A stretch of DNA of 64,000 nt from Hyphomonas neptunium ATCC 15444 (GCF_000013025.1 NC_008358.1:2046001-2110000); one strand, 5' to 3'. Positions 1 to 11,057 are shown, counted from the stretch's first letter. Numbers and translations are program-made. The notes: generated by a model from the sequence alone, not told the origin.

Positions 1-951
1 GAGATCGCCGATCGCATAGAGGCCGGGCACGCCTGTGCGCCCGAAGCCATCGACCACGACATGGGTTTTCTCCACCTTCACGCCGAGCGTTTCGAGGCCT
101 AGATTTTCCACATTGCCGACGATGCCGACGGCGAGGATGACGCGGTCGAATTCCTTCGTTTCCTTCTTGCCATCCTTGGTCGTGATGTCGGCCGTGACGG
201 TGTTCTTGCCGGGCTTTACGTTTTCTACCTTGGCGCCGGTGAGGATGTTCAGGCCCTGTTTCTTGAAATCCTTCTCGGCGAGGCCGGAGATTTCGGCGTC
301 TTCGACGGGCAGGATGCGGTCCATCACTTCGGCGACGGTCACGTCGCTGCCCAGCTCATTATAAAAGCTCGCAAACTCGATGCCGATGGCGCCCGATCCA
401 ATGACGAGCAGGCGTTTGGGCATCACATCCGGCGTCATCGCTTCGCGATAGGTCCAAACAAGCTTGCCGTCAGCTTTCAAGCCAGCCTGCGGAATATCGC
501 GGGCGCGCGCGCCTGTGGCGAGCATGACATGTTTGGCTGTATACGGCGTATCCTTGCCATCCTTGCCCTTGACGATAACCTTGGGCGCGGGCGCGCCTTT
601 CTCGAGCCGGGCTGCGCCCTCGATCACGTCGATCTTGTTTTTCTTCATCAGGAATTTGACGCCGCCCGAAAGCTGCGCCGCGATGCCGCGCGAGCGTTTC
701 ACGATGGCCTCCAGATCAAATTCCGGCTTCTCGATTTTCAGGCCGAAGGATTTGGCGTGCTTGGCCAGATGTAGCACTTCGGCCGAGCGAAGCAGCGCCT
801 TGGTCGGGATGCAGCCCCAGTTGAGACAGATGCCGCCGAGGCTCTCGCGCTCCACAATGGCTGTCTTCATGCCGAGCTGGCTCGCGCGGATCGCCGCGAC
901 ATAGCCGCCCGGACCGGAGCCGATGACGATGAGGTCGTATTGGGTGGACAT
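1..951 (-). CDS. lpdA: Dihydrolipoamide dehydrogenase (E3), 3' end outside window
   Basis: This is the E3 flavoprotein of a 2-oxoacid dehydrogenase complex. It reoxidises the dihydrolipoyl groups of E2 with FAD and NAD+. The first 317 codons are in the window and the frame is still open at base 1, so the C-terminal part of the NAD domain and the dimer interface are missing. Visible motifs are the FAD-binding GSGPGG near residue 11, the redox disulfide Cys42-Cys47 in CLNWGC, and a second dinucleotide fold (VIGSGAIGIEFASF) near residue 180. The last visible residues (YAIGD) are the conserved second FAD contact. The ATG at 949-951 lies 24 bases downstream of pdhC, so it is the last visible gene of the PDH operon and very probably serves that complex. 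Confidence 0.97.
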   Translation of the reverse strand, partial: MSTQYDLIVIGSGPGGYVAAIRASQLGMKTAIVERESLGGICLNWGCIPTKALLRSAEVLHLAKHAKSFGLKIEKPEFDLEAIVKRSRGIAAQLSGGVKFLMKKNKIDVIEGAARLEKGAPAPKVIVKGKDGKDTPYTAKHVMLATGARARDIPQAGLKADGKLVWTYREAMTPDVMPKRLLVIGSGAIGIEFASFYNELGSDVTVAEVMDRILPVEDAEISGLAEKDFKKQGLNILTGAKVENVKPGKNTVTADITTKDGKKETKEFDRVILAVGIVGNVENLGLETLGVKVEKTHVVVDGFGRTGVPGLYAIGDL

Positions 952-975
952 GTCCTAGATCCTCTTATTCACCAG

Positions 976-2307
976 CTAAAGCAGCATCGCTTCGGGCGTT
1001 TCCACATAGCGCTTGAACGCCGTCAGCCATTTGGCGCCCTCTGCGCCGCCGATGACGCGGTGGTCGCAGGTGAGGGTGACGCTCATGATCGTCCGTACGG
1101 CGACATTGCCCTTCTCGTCGACCACGGCACGTTTTTCGCCGGCGCCGACCGAAAGGATCATGCCTTCGGGCGGGTTGATAATCGAGGCGAAGGATTTGAT
1201 GCCGAACATGCCGAGGTTCGAGATGGAGAAGGTGCCGCCCATATATTCCTGGGGCTTCAGCTTGCGCTCGCGCGCGCGGGCGGCGAGGTCTTTCATCTCT
1301 TCGGAGATTTCAGCCAGGCCCTTGGTTTCGGCCTTGAAGATCACCGGGGTGATCAGGCCGCCTTCGACCGCGACGGCGACGGAGACGTTGGCATGCTTGT
1401 GATAGGCGATGCCTTTGTCCGTGAACGATGCATTGCAGTCGGGCTCATCCATCAGCGCGAGCGCGGCGGCCTTGATGAGGAGGTCGTTGACTGAGACCTT
1501 CACGCCTTCGCGGGCAGCGTTGTTGATCGAGGCTCGGCTGGTCAGCAGATTGTCGAGCGTGATGTCGATGTTAAGCGGGAAATGCGGCACCTGCATGAAG
1601 CTCTGCGTCAGGCGCCTGGCGACGGTCTTGCGCATGCCATCGAGCGGTTTCAGCTCGTAGGTATCGGGCGCATAGACCCGGTCGTCGAGGATCTGCGGCA
1701 GGATGAGCCCATCGGGCGAAGCAGGCGCTGCGGCGCCAGCAGTAGCCGCCTGCGCGCCAGGCTTGGCGCTTTCCACATCGCGTTTGATGATGCGGCCATG
1801 GGGGCCGGAGCCTTTGAGGGCTTTGAGGTCGATGCCTTTATTTGCCGCGATGCGCTTGGCGAGGGGGGAGGCTTTGAGGCGCGCACCATCATCCGACTTG
1901 GCCGGAGCGGCCGCTTTAGCGGGCTCGGGTTTGGCCTCTTCCTTTTTCGGTTCGGGCTTCTTCTCGTCGGGCTTCTTTTCTCCAGCCTTCGGAGCGTCTT
2001 CCTTCTTCTCTTCCTTCTTCGGCGCAGCGTCGGCCGACGGCGTCTTTACGGATGAGGCATCCTCGCCGTCCTCGGCCAGGACGGCGATGACGGCGTTGAC
2101 CTTTACCCCTTCGGAGCCTTCGGCCACGACGATTTTTGCAACAGTGCCTTCATCGACGGCTTCGACTTCCATCGTCGCCTTGTCGGTCTCGATCTCGGCG
2201 ATGATGTCGCCGGACTTGACGGTGTCGCCTTCCTTGACGAGCCATTTGGCGAGCGTGCCCTCTTCCATCGTGGGGCTGAGAGCGGGCATGGTGATGTTGA
2301 TGGCCAT
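976..2307 (-). CDS. pdhC: Dihydrolipoyl acetyltransferase, E2 of pyruvate dehydrogenase
   Basis: E2 transfers the acetyl group from lipoyl-lysine to CoA and forms the core of the PDH complex. The 443-residue protein has one lipoyl domain (about 1-80, lipoylated Lys43 in TDKATME), a long Ala/Pro/Lys/Glu-rich swinging linker, a peripheral subunit-binding domain ([15 protein letters not shown], near 147) and the catalytic acetyltransferase domain with the DHRVIGG active-site motif near the C terminus. Its ATG overlaps the pdhB stop by one base (TGATG), which indicates translational coupling. A single lipoyl domain here plus one on E1 beta is the usual alphaproteobacterial arrangement. Confidence 0.97.
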   Translation of the reverse strand: MAINITMPALSPTMEEGTLAKWLVKEGDTVKSGDIIAEIETDKATMEVEAVDEGTVAKIVVAEGSEGVKVNAVIAVLAEDGEDASSVKTPSADAAPKKEEKKEDAPKAGEKKPDEKKPEPKKEEAKPEPAKAAAPAKSDDGARLKASPLAKRIAANKGIDLKALKGSGPHGRIIKRDVESAKPGAQAATAGAAAPASPDGLILPQILDDRVYAPDTYELKPLDGMRKTVARRLTQSFMQVPHFPLNIDITLDNLLTSRASINNAAREGVKVSVNDLLIKAAALALMDEPDCNASFTDKGIAYHKHANVSVAVAVEGGLITPVIFKAETKGLAEISEEMKDLAARARERKLKPQEYMGGTFSISNLGMFGIKSFASIINPPEGMILSVGAGEKRAVVDEKGNVAVRTIMSVTLTCDHRVIGGAEGAKWLTAFKRYVETPEAMLL

Positions 2308-3719
2308 CAGAACGCTCCCTCGCAGACTTTCTTCGCCGCCGCGACGATGTCGTCCGCATTCGGAAGGCTCATCGCTTCGAGGTTTGCGGCGTATGGCAGG
2401 GGCACGTCTTTCTGGTGGACGCGGATGGGGGGCGCGTCGAGATAGTCAAACGCTTCGGCGACCACGGTGGCGGCGATTTCTGCGCCGACGCCCATGAAGC
2501 GCCAGCCTTCTTCGCAGCAGACGAGGCGGTTGGTTTTCTTCACGCTCTCTATGACGGTGTCAGTGTCGAGCGGGCGCAGGGTGCGCAGGTCGATCACTTC
2601 GGCGCTGATGCCTTCTTCGGCGAGGCGCTCGGCCGCCTGAAGCGCAAAGCCGACCATGCGGGAATGGGCCACCAGCGTGACATCCGTGCCCTCACGCTTC
2701 ACCGCCGCCTTGCCGATGGGGACGATGTGATCGTCAATATCGGGTACCGGGAAGGATTGGCCGTAGAGGAGTTCATGCTCAAGGAAGACGACCGGATTGG
2801 GGTCGCGGATCGCGGCCTTGAGAAGGCCTTTGGCGTCAGCCGCGTCATAGGGCGCGATGACTTTGAGGCCGGGGATCTGGGCGTACCAGGCAGAGTAGTC
2901 CTGGCTGTGCTGGGCGCCGACGCGACTGGCCGCACCATTGGGGCCGCGGAACACGATGGGACAGCCCATCTGACCGCCGGACATATAGAGCGTCTTGGCG
3001 GCAGAGTTGATGATCTGGTCGATGGCCTGCATGGCGAAGTTGAAGGTCATGAACTCGACAATGGGTTTAAGGCCCGCAAAGGCAGCGCCAACACCGAGGC
3101 CAGCAAAGCCATGCTCCGTGATCGGTGTATCCACCACGCGGCGATCACCGAATTCCTGGAGCAGTTCGCGGGTGACCTTGTAGGCGCCCTGATATTGCGC
3201 AACTTCCTCGCCCATGACGAAGACGCGCTCATCCTTGCGCATCTCTTCGGCCATCGCGTCGCGCAGGGCGTCGCGCACGGTCGTTTCGGTGAAGGTGGTG
3301 CCTTCGGGCAGCGAGGGGTCTTTGACAATTGCAGCGCGGGGCTGTTCGGGCGCTTTGGGTTTGGGATCTTCCTGTTCCGGAACGGCCTGCTTCGACTCCT
3401 TCACCTCTTCAGACTCGGAAGCCGCCTCGGCTTTCTCTTCCTTGGGTTTGGACGACGCTTCTTTGGACACGTCCTCACCATCTTCGGCGAGGACGGCTAT
3501 AACGGCGTTGACCTTCACATTCTCGGTGCCCTCGGGCACGACGATCTTTGCGAGGACGCCCTCATCGACCGCTTCGACTTCCATCGTCGCTTTGTCGGTT
3601 TCGATTTCGGCGATCACGTCACCGGACTTGATGGCATCGCCTTCTTTCTTCAGCCATTTGGAGAGCGTGCCCTCTTCCATGGTTGGCGACAGCGCAGGCA
3701 TTAGGATGTCTACGGACAT
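2307..3719 (-). CDS. pdhB: Pyruvate dehydrogenase E1 beta with N-terminal lipoyl domain
   Basis: This is the beta subunit of the thiamine-diphosphate-dependent E1 that decarboxylates pyruvate with PdhA. At 470 residues it is longer than a classical E1 beta (about 330) because residues 1-80 form a complete lipoyl domain with Lys43 in TDKATME, followed by a charged Glu/Lys/Pro linker to about residue 135. The transketolase-like core follows ([44 protein letters not shown]). The lipoyl domain is very similar to that of PdhC next door, which suggests duplication. This fusion is known in alphaproteobacteria. The gene sits 64 bases after pdhA. Confidence 0.96.
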   Translation of the reverse strand: MSVDILMPALSPTMEEGTLSKWLKKEGDAIKSGDVIAEIETDKATMEVEAVDEGVLAKIVVPEGTENVKVNAVIAVLAEDGEDVSKEASSKPKEEKAEAASESEEVKESKQAVPEQEDPKPKAPEQPRAAIVKDPSLPEGTTFTETTVRDALRDAMAEEMRKDERVFVMGEEVAQYQGAYKVTRELLQEFGDRRVVDTPITEHGFAGLGVGAAFAGLKPIVEFMTFNFAMQAIDQIINSAAKTLYMSGGQMGCPIVFRGPNGAASRVGAQHSQDYSAWYAQIPGLKVIAPYDAADAKGLLKAAIRDPNPVVFLEHELLYGQSFPVPDIDDHIVPIGKAAVKREGTDVTLVAHSRMVGFALQAAERLAEEGISAEVIDLRTLRPLDTDTVIESVKKTNRLVCCEEGWRFMGVGAEIAATVVAEAFDYLDAPPIRVHQKDVPLPYAANLEAMSLPNADDIVAAAKKVCEGAF

Positions 3720-3783
3720 TATTTGAACTCCGAAATACGGAATGAATTTAGGGCGGGCAGCAAACGAAGCGCACTCACGCGCA

Positions 3784-4794
3784 TCACACCGCCTCTTCGA
3801 TCAGAACATCTGTCCACAGCTCGCTCGCGTCGGGCTCCGGGCTCTCCAGGGAGAAATCCGCAGCCTCCTTCACGATGGCCTTGATCTCGTTGTCGATCTT
3901 TTTCAGCTCGTCCTCGGTGGCGTGGCCCTGCTCAAGGATCTGGCCTTTGAGGCCCTCAATCGGGTCATGGTGCGAGCGGATGTCGTCGACCTCTTCCCGC
4001 TTGCGATACTTCGCAGGGTCGGACATCGAGTGGCCGCGATAGCGATAGGTCTTCATCTCGAGGATATAGGGGCCTTTTCCGGCGCGCGCATGCTTCACCG
4101 CCTTCTCGCCGGCTTCGCGCACCGCCAGCACATCCATGCCGTCGACTTCCTCGCCTTCGATCTCGAAGGAGATGCCGCGCTTGAACAGCTCGACTTCCGA
4201 GGCATGGCGCTCAACGCTCGTGCCCATGGCGTACATGTTGTTCTCGATCACGTAGACAACCGGCAGCTTCCAGAGGGAGGCCATGTTGAAGGCTTCGTAG
4301 ACCTGGCCCTGATTGGCTGCGCCGTCGCCGAAGTAAGCGAGGCTGACATTATCGTTGCCGCGATACTTGTTGGCGAAGGCAAGGCCCGTGCCCAGAGGCA
4401 CCTGCGCGCCGACGATACCGTGGCCGCCATAGAAATTCTTCTCTTTCGAGAACATGTGCATGGAGCCGCCCTTGCCGCGCGAATAGCCGCCGACCCGTCC
4501 GGTCAGCTCGGCCATGACGCCCTTGGGGTCCATCTGACAGGCCAGCATGTGGCCGTGGTCGCGGTAACCGGTAATGACCTGGTCGCCCTCTTTGAGGCAG
4601 GCCTGCATGCCGGTAACGACCGCTTCCTGCCCGATATAGAGGTGGCAGAAGCCGGCGATCTTGCCCATGCCGTAAAGCTGGCCAGCCTTCTCCTCGAAGC
4701 GCCGGATCAGCAGCATCTCCCGGTAGAAGGCAAGCATTTCGGCCTTAGTGGCCTTAGCGGGTGCCTTTTTTGCACTCTTTGGTTTTGTTGCCAT
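3784..4794 (-). CDS. pdhA: Pyruvate dehydrogenase E1 alpha
   Basis: This is the alpha subunit of E1, which carries the ThDP-Mg binding motif ([15 protein letters not shown]) and the phosphorylation-loop region [15 protein letters not shown]. The 336-residue length fits the family. I chose the ATG at 4792-4794 because it is preceded by GGGAGG nine bases upstream and gives an N terminus of [11 protein letters not shown] longer reading frame up to 4845 has no better start. The Lys/Ala-rich first 20 residues are disordered-looking, which is common. It follows ftsB and precedes pdhB in the PDH operon. Confidence 0.96.
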   Translation of the reverse strand: MATKPKSAKKAPAKATKAEMLAFYREMLLIRRFEEKAGQLYGMGKIAGFCHLYIGQEAVVTGMQACLKEGDQVITGYRDHGHMLACQMDPKGVMAELTGRVGGYSRGKGGSMHMFSKEKNFYGGHGIVGAQVPLGTGLAFANKYRGNDNVSLAYFGDGAANQGQVYEAFNMASLWKLPVVYVIENNMYAMGTSVERHASEVELFKRGISFEIEGEEVDGMDVLAVREAGEKAVKHARAGKGPYILEMKTYRYRGHSMSDPAKYRKREEVDDIRSHHDPIEGLKGQILEQGHATEDELKKIDNEIKAIVKEAADFSLESPEPDASELWTDVLIEEAV

Positions 4795-4860
4795 GACTCT
4801 GTGCCTCCCAGAGGCCTTTATGGCGCTGCATTTTTGCAACGACAAGTCAGAGCATCGTTG

Positions 4861-5160
4861 TCAATTTGCAGAGCTACGTTCTGGTGTAAGGAGAACGATC
4901 TCTCCCGGATATACGAATGCCAGCTTATCACGGGCGAGCGCTTCGACATAATCGGGATCGACAGAACCCGGCGTCAACCGGCGGATGTCGACGCGGAGGC
5001 GCTCGATTTCCTGTTGCATTTCAACGAGTTCGGTCTTGCGGGTTTCGAGTTCTATTTGGGCATCCGTCCAACGTCCGAGCCCCTTCTCCCCCGCGAACGC
5101 GTGGAAGGCAAAGTAGAGCACAAGAAGACTGAGCCCGAGGGCCTGGAGCCGTGAAACCAT
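4861..5160 (-). CDS. ftsB: FtsB/DivIC-type septum formation initiator
   Basis: This small bitopic division protein has an N-terminal membrane helix (LQALGLSLLVLYFAFHAFAG), a predicted coiled coil (about residues 35-65, rich in Glu/Leu/Arg: ELVEMQQEIERLRVDIRRL) and a C-terminal segment with the family pattern of a short region ending YPGEIVLL. FtsB bridges FtsL and FtsQ in the divisome. I took the ATG at 5158-5160 (99 aa) because an AGG lies nine bases upstream. A second ATG two codons earlier is possible. The gene lies between enolase and pdhA with only the GGDEF-EAL gene intervening; ftsB beside eno is a common proteobacterial pairing. Confidence 0.85.
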   Translation of the reverse strand: MVSRLQALGLSLLVLYFAFHAFAGEKGLGRWTDAQIELETRKTELVEMQQEIERLRVDIRRLTPGSVDPDYVEALARDKLAFVYPGEIVLLTPERSSAN

Positions 5161-5246
5161 ATGCATAGGCCTACTGGCTCGTGGTAACCAAACCCTTACT
5201 GACGGGCACGAACAGGTGGGTCGGCAGAGCGGCGCCAAGCCTGCGT

Positions 5247-7118
5247 TCAGCTCGCAAGCTCAAGCAAAACAGGGGCTTGCTCGATAAGCTCCGGCATCCC
5301 GATCCAGTAGCCTTGCATCTGATCGCACCCAAAAGCGGCGACCATGGCCGCCGTCTCGGCGCATTCGATTCCCTCAACCGAACACGTCATGCCCAGCTCA
5401 TGCGCCAGCGACACCGTCGCTTTCAGGATTTTCTGGATTTCCGTGCGCTCCCTGAGTTCACCGACGAAGGCACGATCAAGCTTGATCTTGTCGAGCGGCA
5501 GCCTGTCGAGCATGGCAAGAGACGAATAGCCGGCGCCGAAATCGTCCAGCACGACCCGGAAGCCGAGCGCCCGGGCCTCGTCAAGCACGGCGCAGTTCTG
5601 GTCGACATTGCGGAAGGCGACCTGTTCTGTGATCTCAAGTTCGATTCGCTCTGGCGGGATACCATGCTGCGCTATGATGGCACTGAGCTTTGGCAGGAAC
5701 TGGCTGGAGATGAGCTGGGACGGTGAGACATTGATGGCGAGCAACCAGCTCGTCCCGGTAAGCGAGGGGAGCGCCTGGCGCAGGGTTGCCCACAGAATGT
5801 CATTCAGCAGGCCGAGGCGTTCGGCAATCGGAATGAAGTCCTGCGGCGCGGGATCTCGCGGGAAACCACTCTTGGGCCAGCGCGCCAGTAGCTCCATCGC
5901 AACGATCCGGCCGTCATTTACCGATACGATTGGCTGCAGCGCTCCGCGAATGCGGCCGGTTGCCAGCGCATGGCGAAAAGCGATCTCAATGGCGGAAGAT
6001 GTCAGCGCGGCAGAATCGGCAACGGGGTCGAACTCGACCACGCCGAGGTGCTCCACCTTGGCGCGGCGCATCGCGACATCAGCCGAGTGCAGAACATCTG
6101 ACACCTGCGTGCCCGCAATGCCCGCCCGGCCCCAACCAATTGATGCACCGACGGAGACAGATCCTGCCTCGGACCGGATGGGCGCCGAGAGGCCGCTATG
6201 CAGGATGGACATCTGCCGGGCGGCCTCCCCTGGCTCTCCGGGGACCGCACACAGCACCGCAAATTCGTCCCCCCCGAGGCGCGCTGCGGCCAGCACGAAC
6301 GGGTGATCTTCAAGACGATTGGCGACCGTCCTCAGGACTTCATCACCGAGGGCATGGCCAAACTCATCATTCAAAGGCTTGAAGCGGTCCAGATCTACGA
6401 AAGCGATGAAGTAGTCGGCGCCCGTCCCGGCGTGGGCCTCGACCACATCAAGGAAAGACCGCCGGTTACGCAGCCCCGTGAGGGGGTCTTCCGCAGCGAG
6501 ACGCGTCGTTTTCGTTACAAGCGTACGCAGGATTTCGCGCGTTTTAACGCTCTTGTGTGCGCCTGTGACAAGGTAAGCAACAAGCGTGAAAAGGGCTGCA
6601 CAGCCGACAACCTTCTCTCTTTCCCCCAGATGGGGATCGAAAATAGCCCAGCCGATCATGATGGCTGCACCGATGATTGCCGGAAGACAAGTTGCGATGG
6701 CTTGCAGCCGGCTCTCATTGTAGGAGAGCGACCCGTTGATCAGTATGCCGAGCAGAATGGCGCCCCCTGTCAGCTTGTCGATTATGTCTCCCGGTATCCA
6801 CAGAAGGAGACAGATGGAAGTCCAGAGGCAGGCGCCGATCCACAAGTGAACGAAGTAAGTCACCAAGCGGCTGTGGACCGAAAGATCCGTTCTGCGCACA
6901 CGCCGGGCAAGCCGAAATTCTCCGTACTCGTTTAATACTACAAGCAGCCCCCAAATAATTGCGAGCTGAGCCGACGCTGTATAAGCGACGACTGCAGTGA
7001 TGATTAGGCATGTAACCAAACGGCTTGCGCTGTCAGCGGCCAGCCTGCGCACCAGGTCCAGCGTGGTGGCCAACTCCTGCTCGATAGTCCATTCCGCACC
7101 GAGAATAGTTTTAAGCAT
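5247..7118 (-). CDS. Membrane GGDEF-EAL cyclic-di-GMP enzyme
   Basis: This is a bifunctional-type c-di-GMP protein of about 623 residues. Residues 35-190 hold around six hydrophobic helices forming a membrane sensor. The diguanylate cyclase domain follows (DPLTGLRNR near 215, LGGDEF near 283). The EAL domain fills the C-terminal half, with ELLARW in place of EALLRW, INVSPSQL, LEITEQ, DDFGAGYSS, IKLDRAF and EGIE, so all the metal and catalytic carboxylates appear to be present. The inhibitory RxxD site is missing: the residues at that spot are PFVL. Both activities look possible from sequence, and the net direction cannot be read. The ATG at 7116-7118 is preferred to an upstream TTG. It is transcribed with the same polarity as eno and ftsB. 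Confidence 0.9.
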   Translation of the reverse strand: MLKTILGAEWTIEQELATTLDLVRRLAADSASRLVTCLIITAVVAYTASAQLAIIWGLLVVLNEYGEFRLARRVRRTDLSVHSRLVTYFVHLWIGACLWTSICLLLWIPGDIIDKLTGGAILLGILINGSLSYNESRLQAIATCLPAIIGAAIMIGWAIFDPHLGEREKVVGCAALFTLVAYLVTGAHKSVKTREILRTLVTKTTRLAAEDPLTGLRNRRSFLDVVEAHAGTGADYFIAFVDLDRFKPLNDEFGHALGDEVLRTVANRLEDHPFVLAAARLGGDEFAVLCAVPGEPGEAARQMSILHSGLSAPIRSEAGSVSVGASIGWGRAGIAGTQVSDVLHSADVAMRRAKVEHLGVVEFDPVADSAALTSSAIEIAFRHALATGRIRGALQPIVSVNDGRIVAMELLARWPKSGFPRDPAPQDFIPIAERLGLLNDILWATLRQALPSLTGTSWLLAINVSPSQLISSQFLPKLSAIIAQHGIPPERIELEITEQVAFRNVDQNCAVLDEARALGFRVVLDDFGAGYSSLAMLDRLPLDKIKLDRAFVGELRERTEIQKILKATVSLAHELGMTCSVEGIECAETAAMVAAFGCDQMQGYWIGMPELIEQAPVLLELAS

Positions 7119-7243
7119 ACGACTCAACCTGCCGACCTACCGAAGAGGTCTAGCAGAACATCGTGTTCCGCTAGCTAACCCCTTCGGTCTGTTTGCGGTG
7201 TGACTTTAGCCGTTTCTTAACCAGGCAGGCTCGGCTACCTGCC

Positions 7244-8536
<1,293 letters not shown>

Positions 8537-8560
8537 TTAAAGGCATATGTCGTGCAAATG

Positions 8561-8591
8561 AAAAGCGCCCCCTGCAAGGTGCAGGAGGCGC
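8561..8591 (-). terminator. Intrinsic terminator after rpmF
   Basis: There is a stem between 8565-8576 and 8580-8591 (12 pairs with one C/A mismatch, three-base loop). On the minus strand it is followed by TTTTCATTT. It sits directly downstream of rpmF and upstream of eno, so it should end the rpmF transcript. Confidence 0.8.
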
Positions 8592-8633
8592 CGGAACCCT
8601 TAGGCTGGTGCGCTGCTGAGCGCAACCGGGGAA

Positions 8634-8819
8634 CTAGATGTCGTCGGTCGGCTCGAGGATCTGCTTACCGCGGTACATGCCCGTTTTCAGGTCGATGTGG
8701 TGCGGACGGCGGAGTTCGCCGGAGGTCGCGTCTTCGATGTATGTGTTCATCGCCAGACGGTCGTGCGAGCGGCGCATGCGCGTGCGCGATTTCGATTTCT
8801 TACTCTTTGGGACTGCCAT
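8634..8819 (-). CDS. rpmF: 50S ribosomal protein L32
   Basis: This is L32 of the large ribosomal subunit, 61 residues, beginning [22 protein letters not shown]. The conserved basic N terminus is present. The zinc-ribbon cysteines found in some L32 proteins are absent (the sequence has no Cys), so it is a zinc-independent form, as is usual in alphaproteobacteria. It is a monocistronic gene with its own terminator. Confidence 0.97.
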   Translation of the reverse strand: MAVPKSKKSKSRTRMRRSHDRLAMNTYIEDATSGELRRPHHIDLKTGMYRGKQILEPTDDI

Positions 8820-9222
8820 GGCACTTGCTTCCGGAATCTGGTGGGTCCGCTGTCCCAGAGGGATCGCGGGAAAGGGCGCCTGTTAACGCAGCCTAACGGG
8901 GATGGCAAGCGCGAAACGGCATCTTTTCAGCCCGGCGCCGCTTATGTCCCGCAAGATACAAAATGGCCGGCCCATAAGGCCGGCCAAGGTATGCAAGAAG
9001 GACGTCCGCGCTTTGCCCTGGCAATTGCCCGATTGGCTCTGCGCTGACAGGTGTAGTTAATAAGGGATTGAGTCTGAATAGCGGCGCATCGATGGTGTTG
9101 TCTGGTGTTCAGCTTCGGCCAAACTCGCGCGGGAGGGGAATGGGCGGGCACTCAGTTGGCCCGCGATATCCTGTTGCCGGGGGCCTCCGGAGGGGGTCAC
9201 CACAGCCGGTCTGAAGCGCAGT
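8820..9222. other. Gene-free interval of about 400 bases
   Basis: No convincing protein gene is visible. The 69-codon frame on the minus strand is Arg/Ala/Pro-rich and looks like noise. The interval contains the rpmF promoter region and one clear minus-strand hairpin terminator (8956-8986). About 230 bases separate that terminator from the nearest upstream minus-strand stop at 9223, so either it ends a long 3' untranslated region or a small RNA lies between. I could not match the stretch to tmRNA, SRP RNA, 6S RNA or RNase P RNA by eye. Confidence 0.6.
8956..8986 (-). terminator. Intrinsic terminator on the minus strand
   Basis: A perfect nine-pair GC-rich stem (8964-8972 with 8978-8986, loop of five) is followed on the minus strand by TTTTG. 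No T tract follows on the plus strand. It would end transcripts arriving from the phosphatase gene at 9223 or from an unannotated RNA in between. Confidence 0.65.
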
Positions 9223-9960
9223 TCACTCTTCGGCTGGCCGGGTGAAAATCGCCTCGAGACTGCGCAAATTCATTCCATTTTTCAGGTAGTTAGCAGGCGT
9301 CAGGTTCACCGCCTTGATGACGCCGCGCTCGACCTTGGTGCCCTGCCCGCTCTCGGCGGGGACAAGGTCGAAATCGAGAATGTTGATGCAGCCGGTATCC
9401 TGCTCGAAGCCCGCGCTGGCGCCCAGCGGCGCGCCGATCACGTCGGCCAGAAGCATCCGGTTCACGACTTCGTGTGCGACCACCAGCGCTGTCGCCCAGT
9501 CTGGACGGGCCAGAAGGTCTGCCAAAGCCTCGCGAATCCGGAGCAGCGCGTCGGCGAATCGCTCGCCGCCAGGCAGGAACGCCGCTTCCGGTTCGCCCGC
9601 CTGCTCGAAGGTGAAGGTCATCACGGCGGCGAGGTGTTCGGCCGAGTGGAAATCCATATAGCTGCCCGACCGCAGCTCCCCGAATCGCCCGTCCTCCTCC
9701 AGGGCGGGCGCGTTGGGATGCTCGGCCAGCACGAACTCCGCCGTCTGGCGCGTGCGCGCGAGGCCGGAGCACAGGGCGAGATCGAAATGTACCTCGGACA
9801 AGGCAACACCGGCGGCGCGCGCCTCCTGCTCGCCCCGCTCGGTCAATGTCGCCACCTTGGGATCGCGCGCGGCGCGCACGGCTGCGGACGTATAGTCCAC
9901 AAAGCCGTGCCGCATCAGATAGATGCGCCGCCGCCCGGTGGTGCCGGGCAGCGCGCTCAT
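9223..9960 (-). CDS. Histidine phosphatase family protein (phosphoglycerate mutase-like)
   Basis: This 245-residue protein is of the histidine phosphatase superfamily. Near the N terminus it has IYLMRHGFVDY, the RHG catalytic motif with the phosphorylated His. It also has CSGLARTRQTAEFV (substrate-phosphate Arg) and the second catalytic His in VVAHEVVNRML. The substrate cannot be told from sequence. The ATG at 9958-9960 overlaps the stop of the racemase gene by one base (TGATG), so the two are translationally coupled. This suggests a related metabolic job, for example removing a phosphate from a lipid or CoA-related intermediate, but that is inference. Confidence 0.85.
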   Translation of the reverse strand: MSALPGTTGRRRIYLMRHGFVDYTSAAVRAARDPKVATLTERGEQEARAAGVALSEVHFDLALCSGLARTRQTAEFVLAEHPNAPALEEDGRFGELRSGSYMDFHSAEHLAAVMTFTFEQAGEPEAAFLPGGERFADALLRIREALADLLARPDWATALVVAHEVVNRMLLADVIGAPLGASAGFEQDTGCINILDFDLVPAESGQGTKVERGVIKAVNLTPANYLKNGMNLRSLEAIFTRPAEE

Positions 9961-11057
9961 CAGCGGGAAACGCCCCAATCCTTGAGGATCGCTTCGGTAT
10001 GCTCACCCAGGCCCGGCGGGCGGCCCTGAATAGCGCCCGGCGTCTCCGAGAAACGCGGCGCGGGCGCAGGCTGCACCACACCCTCGATCTCGACGAAGGT
10101 GCCGCGATCCACGTTGTGCTTGTAGGTCGGCGCGTCGGCCATGGAGAGCACCGGCGCGTAGCAGATGTCCGTGCCTTCCATGATCTCGTTCCACTCGGCC
10201 TGGGTCTTGGTCTTGATGGCCGCCATGACCTTCTTCTTCAGCTCAGGCCATTTGGAGCGGTCCATCTGGGCGTCATAGGCGGCGTCGGTGAGGCCGGCTT
10301 TTTCGCGCAGGATGGCGTAGAATTGCGGCTCGATGGAGCCGAGCGAGATCCACTTGCCGTCTTTGGTTTCGTAGGTGTCGTAGAAGTGGGCGCCGCCATC
10401 GAGCATGTTGGCTTCGCGGTCGTCGGTCCACACGCCCATGGCGCGCATGCCCCAGAACATGGCCGTCAGCGAGGCGGCGCCGTCCGACATCGCCACGTCG
10501 ATCACCTGGCCCTTACCGCCATTCTTCACATTGATGATCGCCGCCAGAACGCCCATCGCGAGATAGAGCGCGCCGCCACCATAATCGCCGACAAGGTTCA
10601 GCGGCGGACGCGGACGGCCATCGCCATCGCCCATCGCATGGAGGGCGCCGGTGATCGCGATGTAGTTGAGGTCATGGCCTGCGGAATGGGAGAGCGCGCC
10701 GGTCTGGCCCCAGCCGGTCATGCGGCCGTAGACGAGCTTCGGATTACGCGCGAGCGCCACATCCGGGCCAAGGCCGTTGCGCTCCATCACGCCGGGGCGG
10801 AAGCCTTCGATCAGGGCGTCGGCCTGCGCGATCAGCTTCAGGGCGACTTCGACATCTGCCGGATCTTTCAGGTTGAGGCCAATCGAGCGGCGGCCACGGC
10901 CGACCACATCTTCGGCCCGGCCCGGCTTGCCATTGCCCGGACGGTCGATGCGGATCACATCCGCGCCCATATCCGAGAGAAGCATGCCGCAGAACGGCCC
11001 AGGCCCGATGCCCGCAAATTCAACAATCTTTACGCCCGCGAGCGGCCCTTGAGCCAT
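9960..11057 (-). CDS. mcr: CoA-transferase family III protein, alpha-methylacyl-CoA racemase type
   Basis: The 365-residue protein belongs to the CaiB/BaiF family and matches the alpha-methylacyl-CoA racemase branch. It has GHDLNYIAITGAL, with the catalytic His near residue 126, then NLVGDYGGG with the catalytic Asp, and GSIEPQFYAIL with the Glu that contacts the thioester. In such enzymes the reaction is epimerisation of 2-methylacyl-CoA thioesters before beta-oxidation. True CoA-transferases of the family have an Asp nucleophile in a different setting, so racemase is the better call. It is first in a two-gene overlapping unit with the histidine phosphatase. Confidence 0.82.
   Translation of the reverse strand: MAQGPLAGVKIVEFAGIGPGPFCGMLLSDMGADVIRIDRPGNGKPGRAEDVVGRGRRSIGLNLKDPADVEVALKLIAQADALIEGFRPGVMERNGLGPDVALARNPKLVYGRMTGWGQTGALSHSAGHDLNYIAITGALHAMGDGDGRPRPPLNLVGDYGGGALYLAMGVLAAIINVKNGGKGQVIDVAMSDGAASLTAMFWGMRAMGVWTDDREANMLDGGAHFYDTYETKDGKWISLGSIEPQFYAILREKAGLTDAAYDAQMDRSKWPELKKKVMAAIKTKTQAEWNEIMEGTDICYAPVLSMADAPTYKHNVDRGTFVEIEGVVQPAPAPRFSETPGAIQGRPPGLGEHTEAILKDWGVSR

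Noticed and set aside
8942-9151. 69-codon minus-strand frame
   Set aside because: No Shine-Dalgarno and composition like noise; it also runs across the terminator hairpin.
8820-9222. tmRNA, SRP RNA, 6S RNA or RNase P RNA
   Set aside because: No conserved core motif of any of these could be read on either strand.
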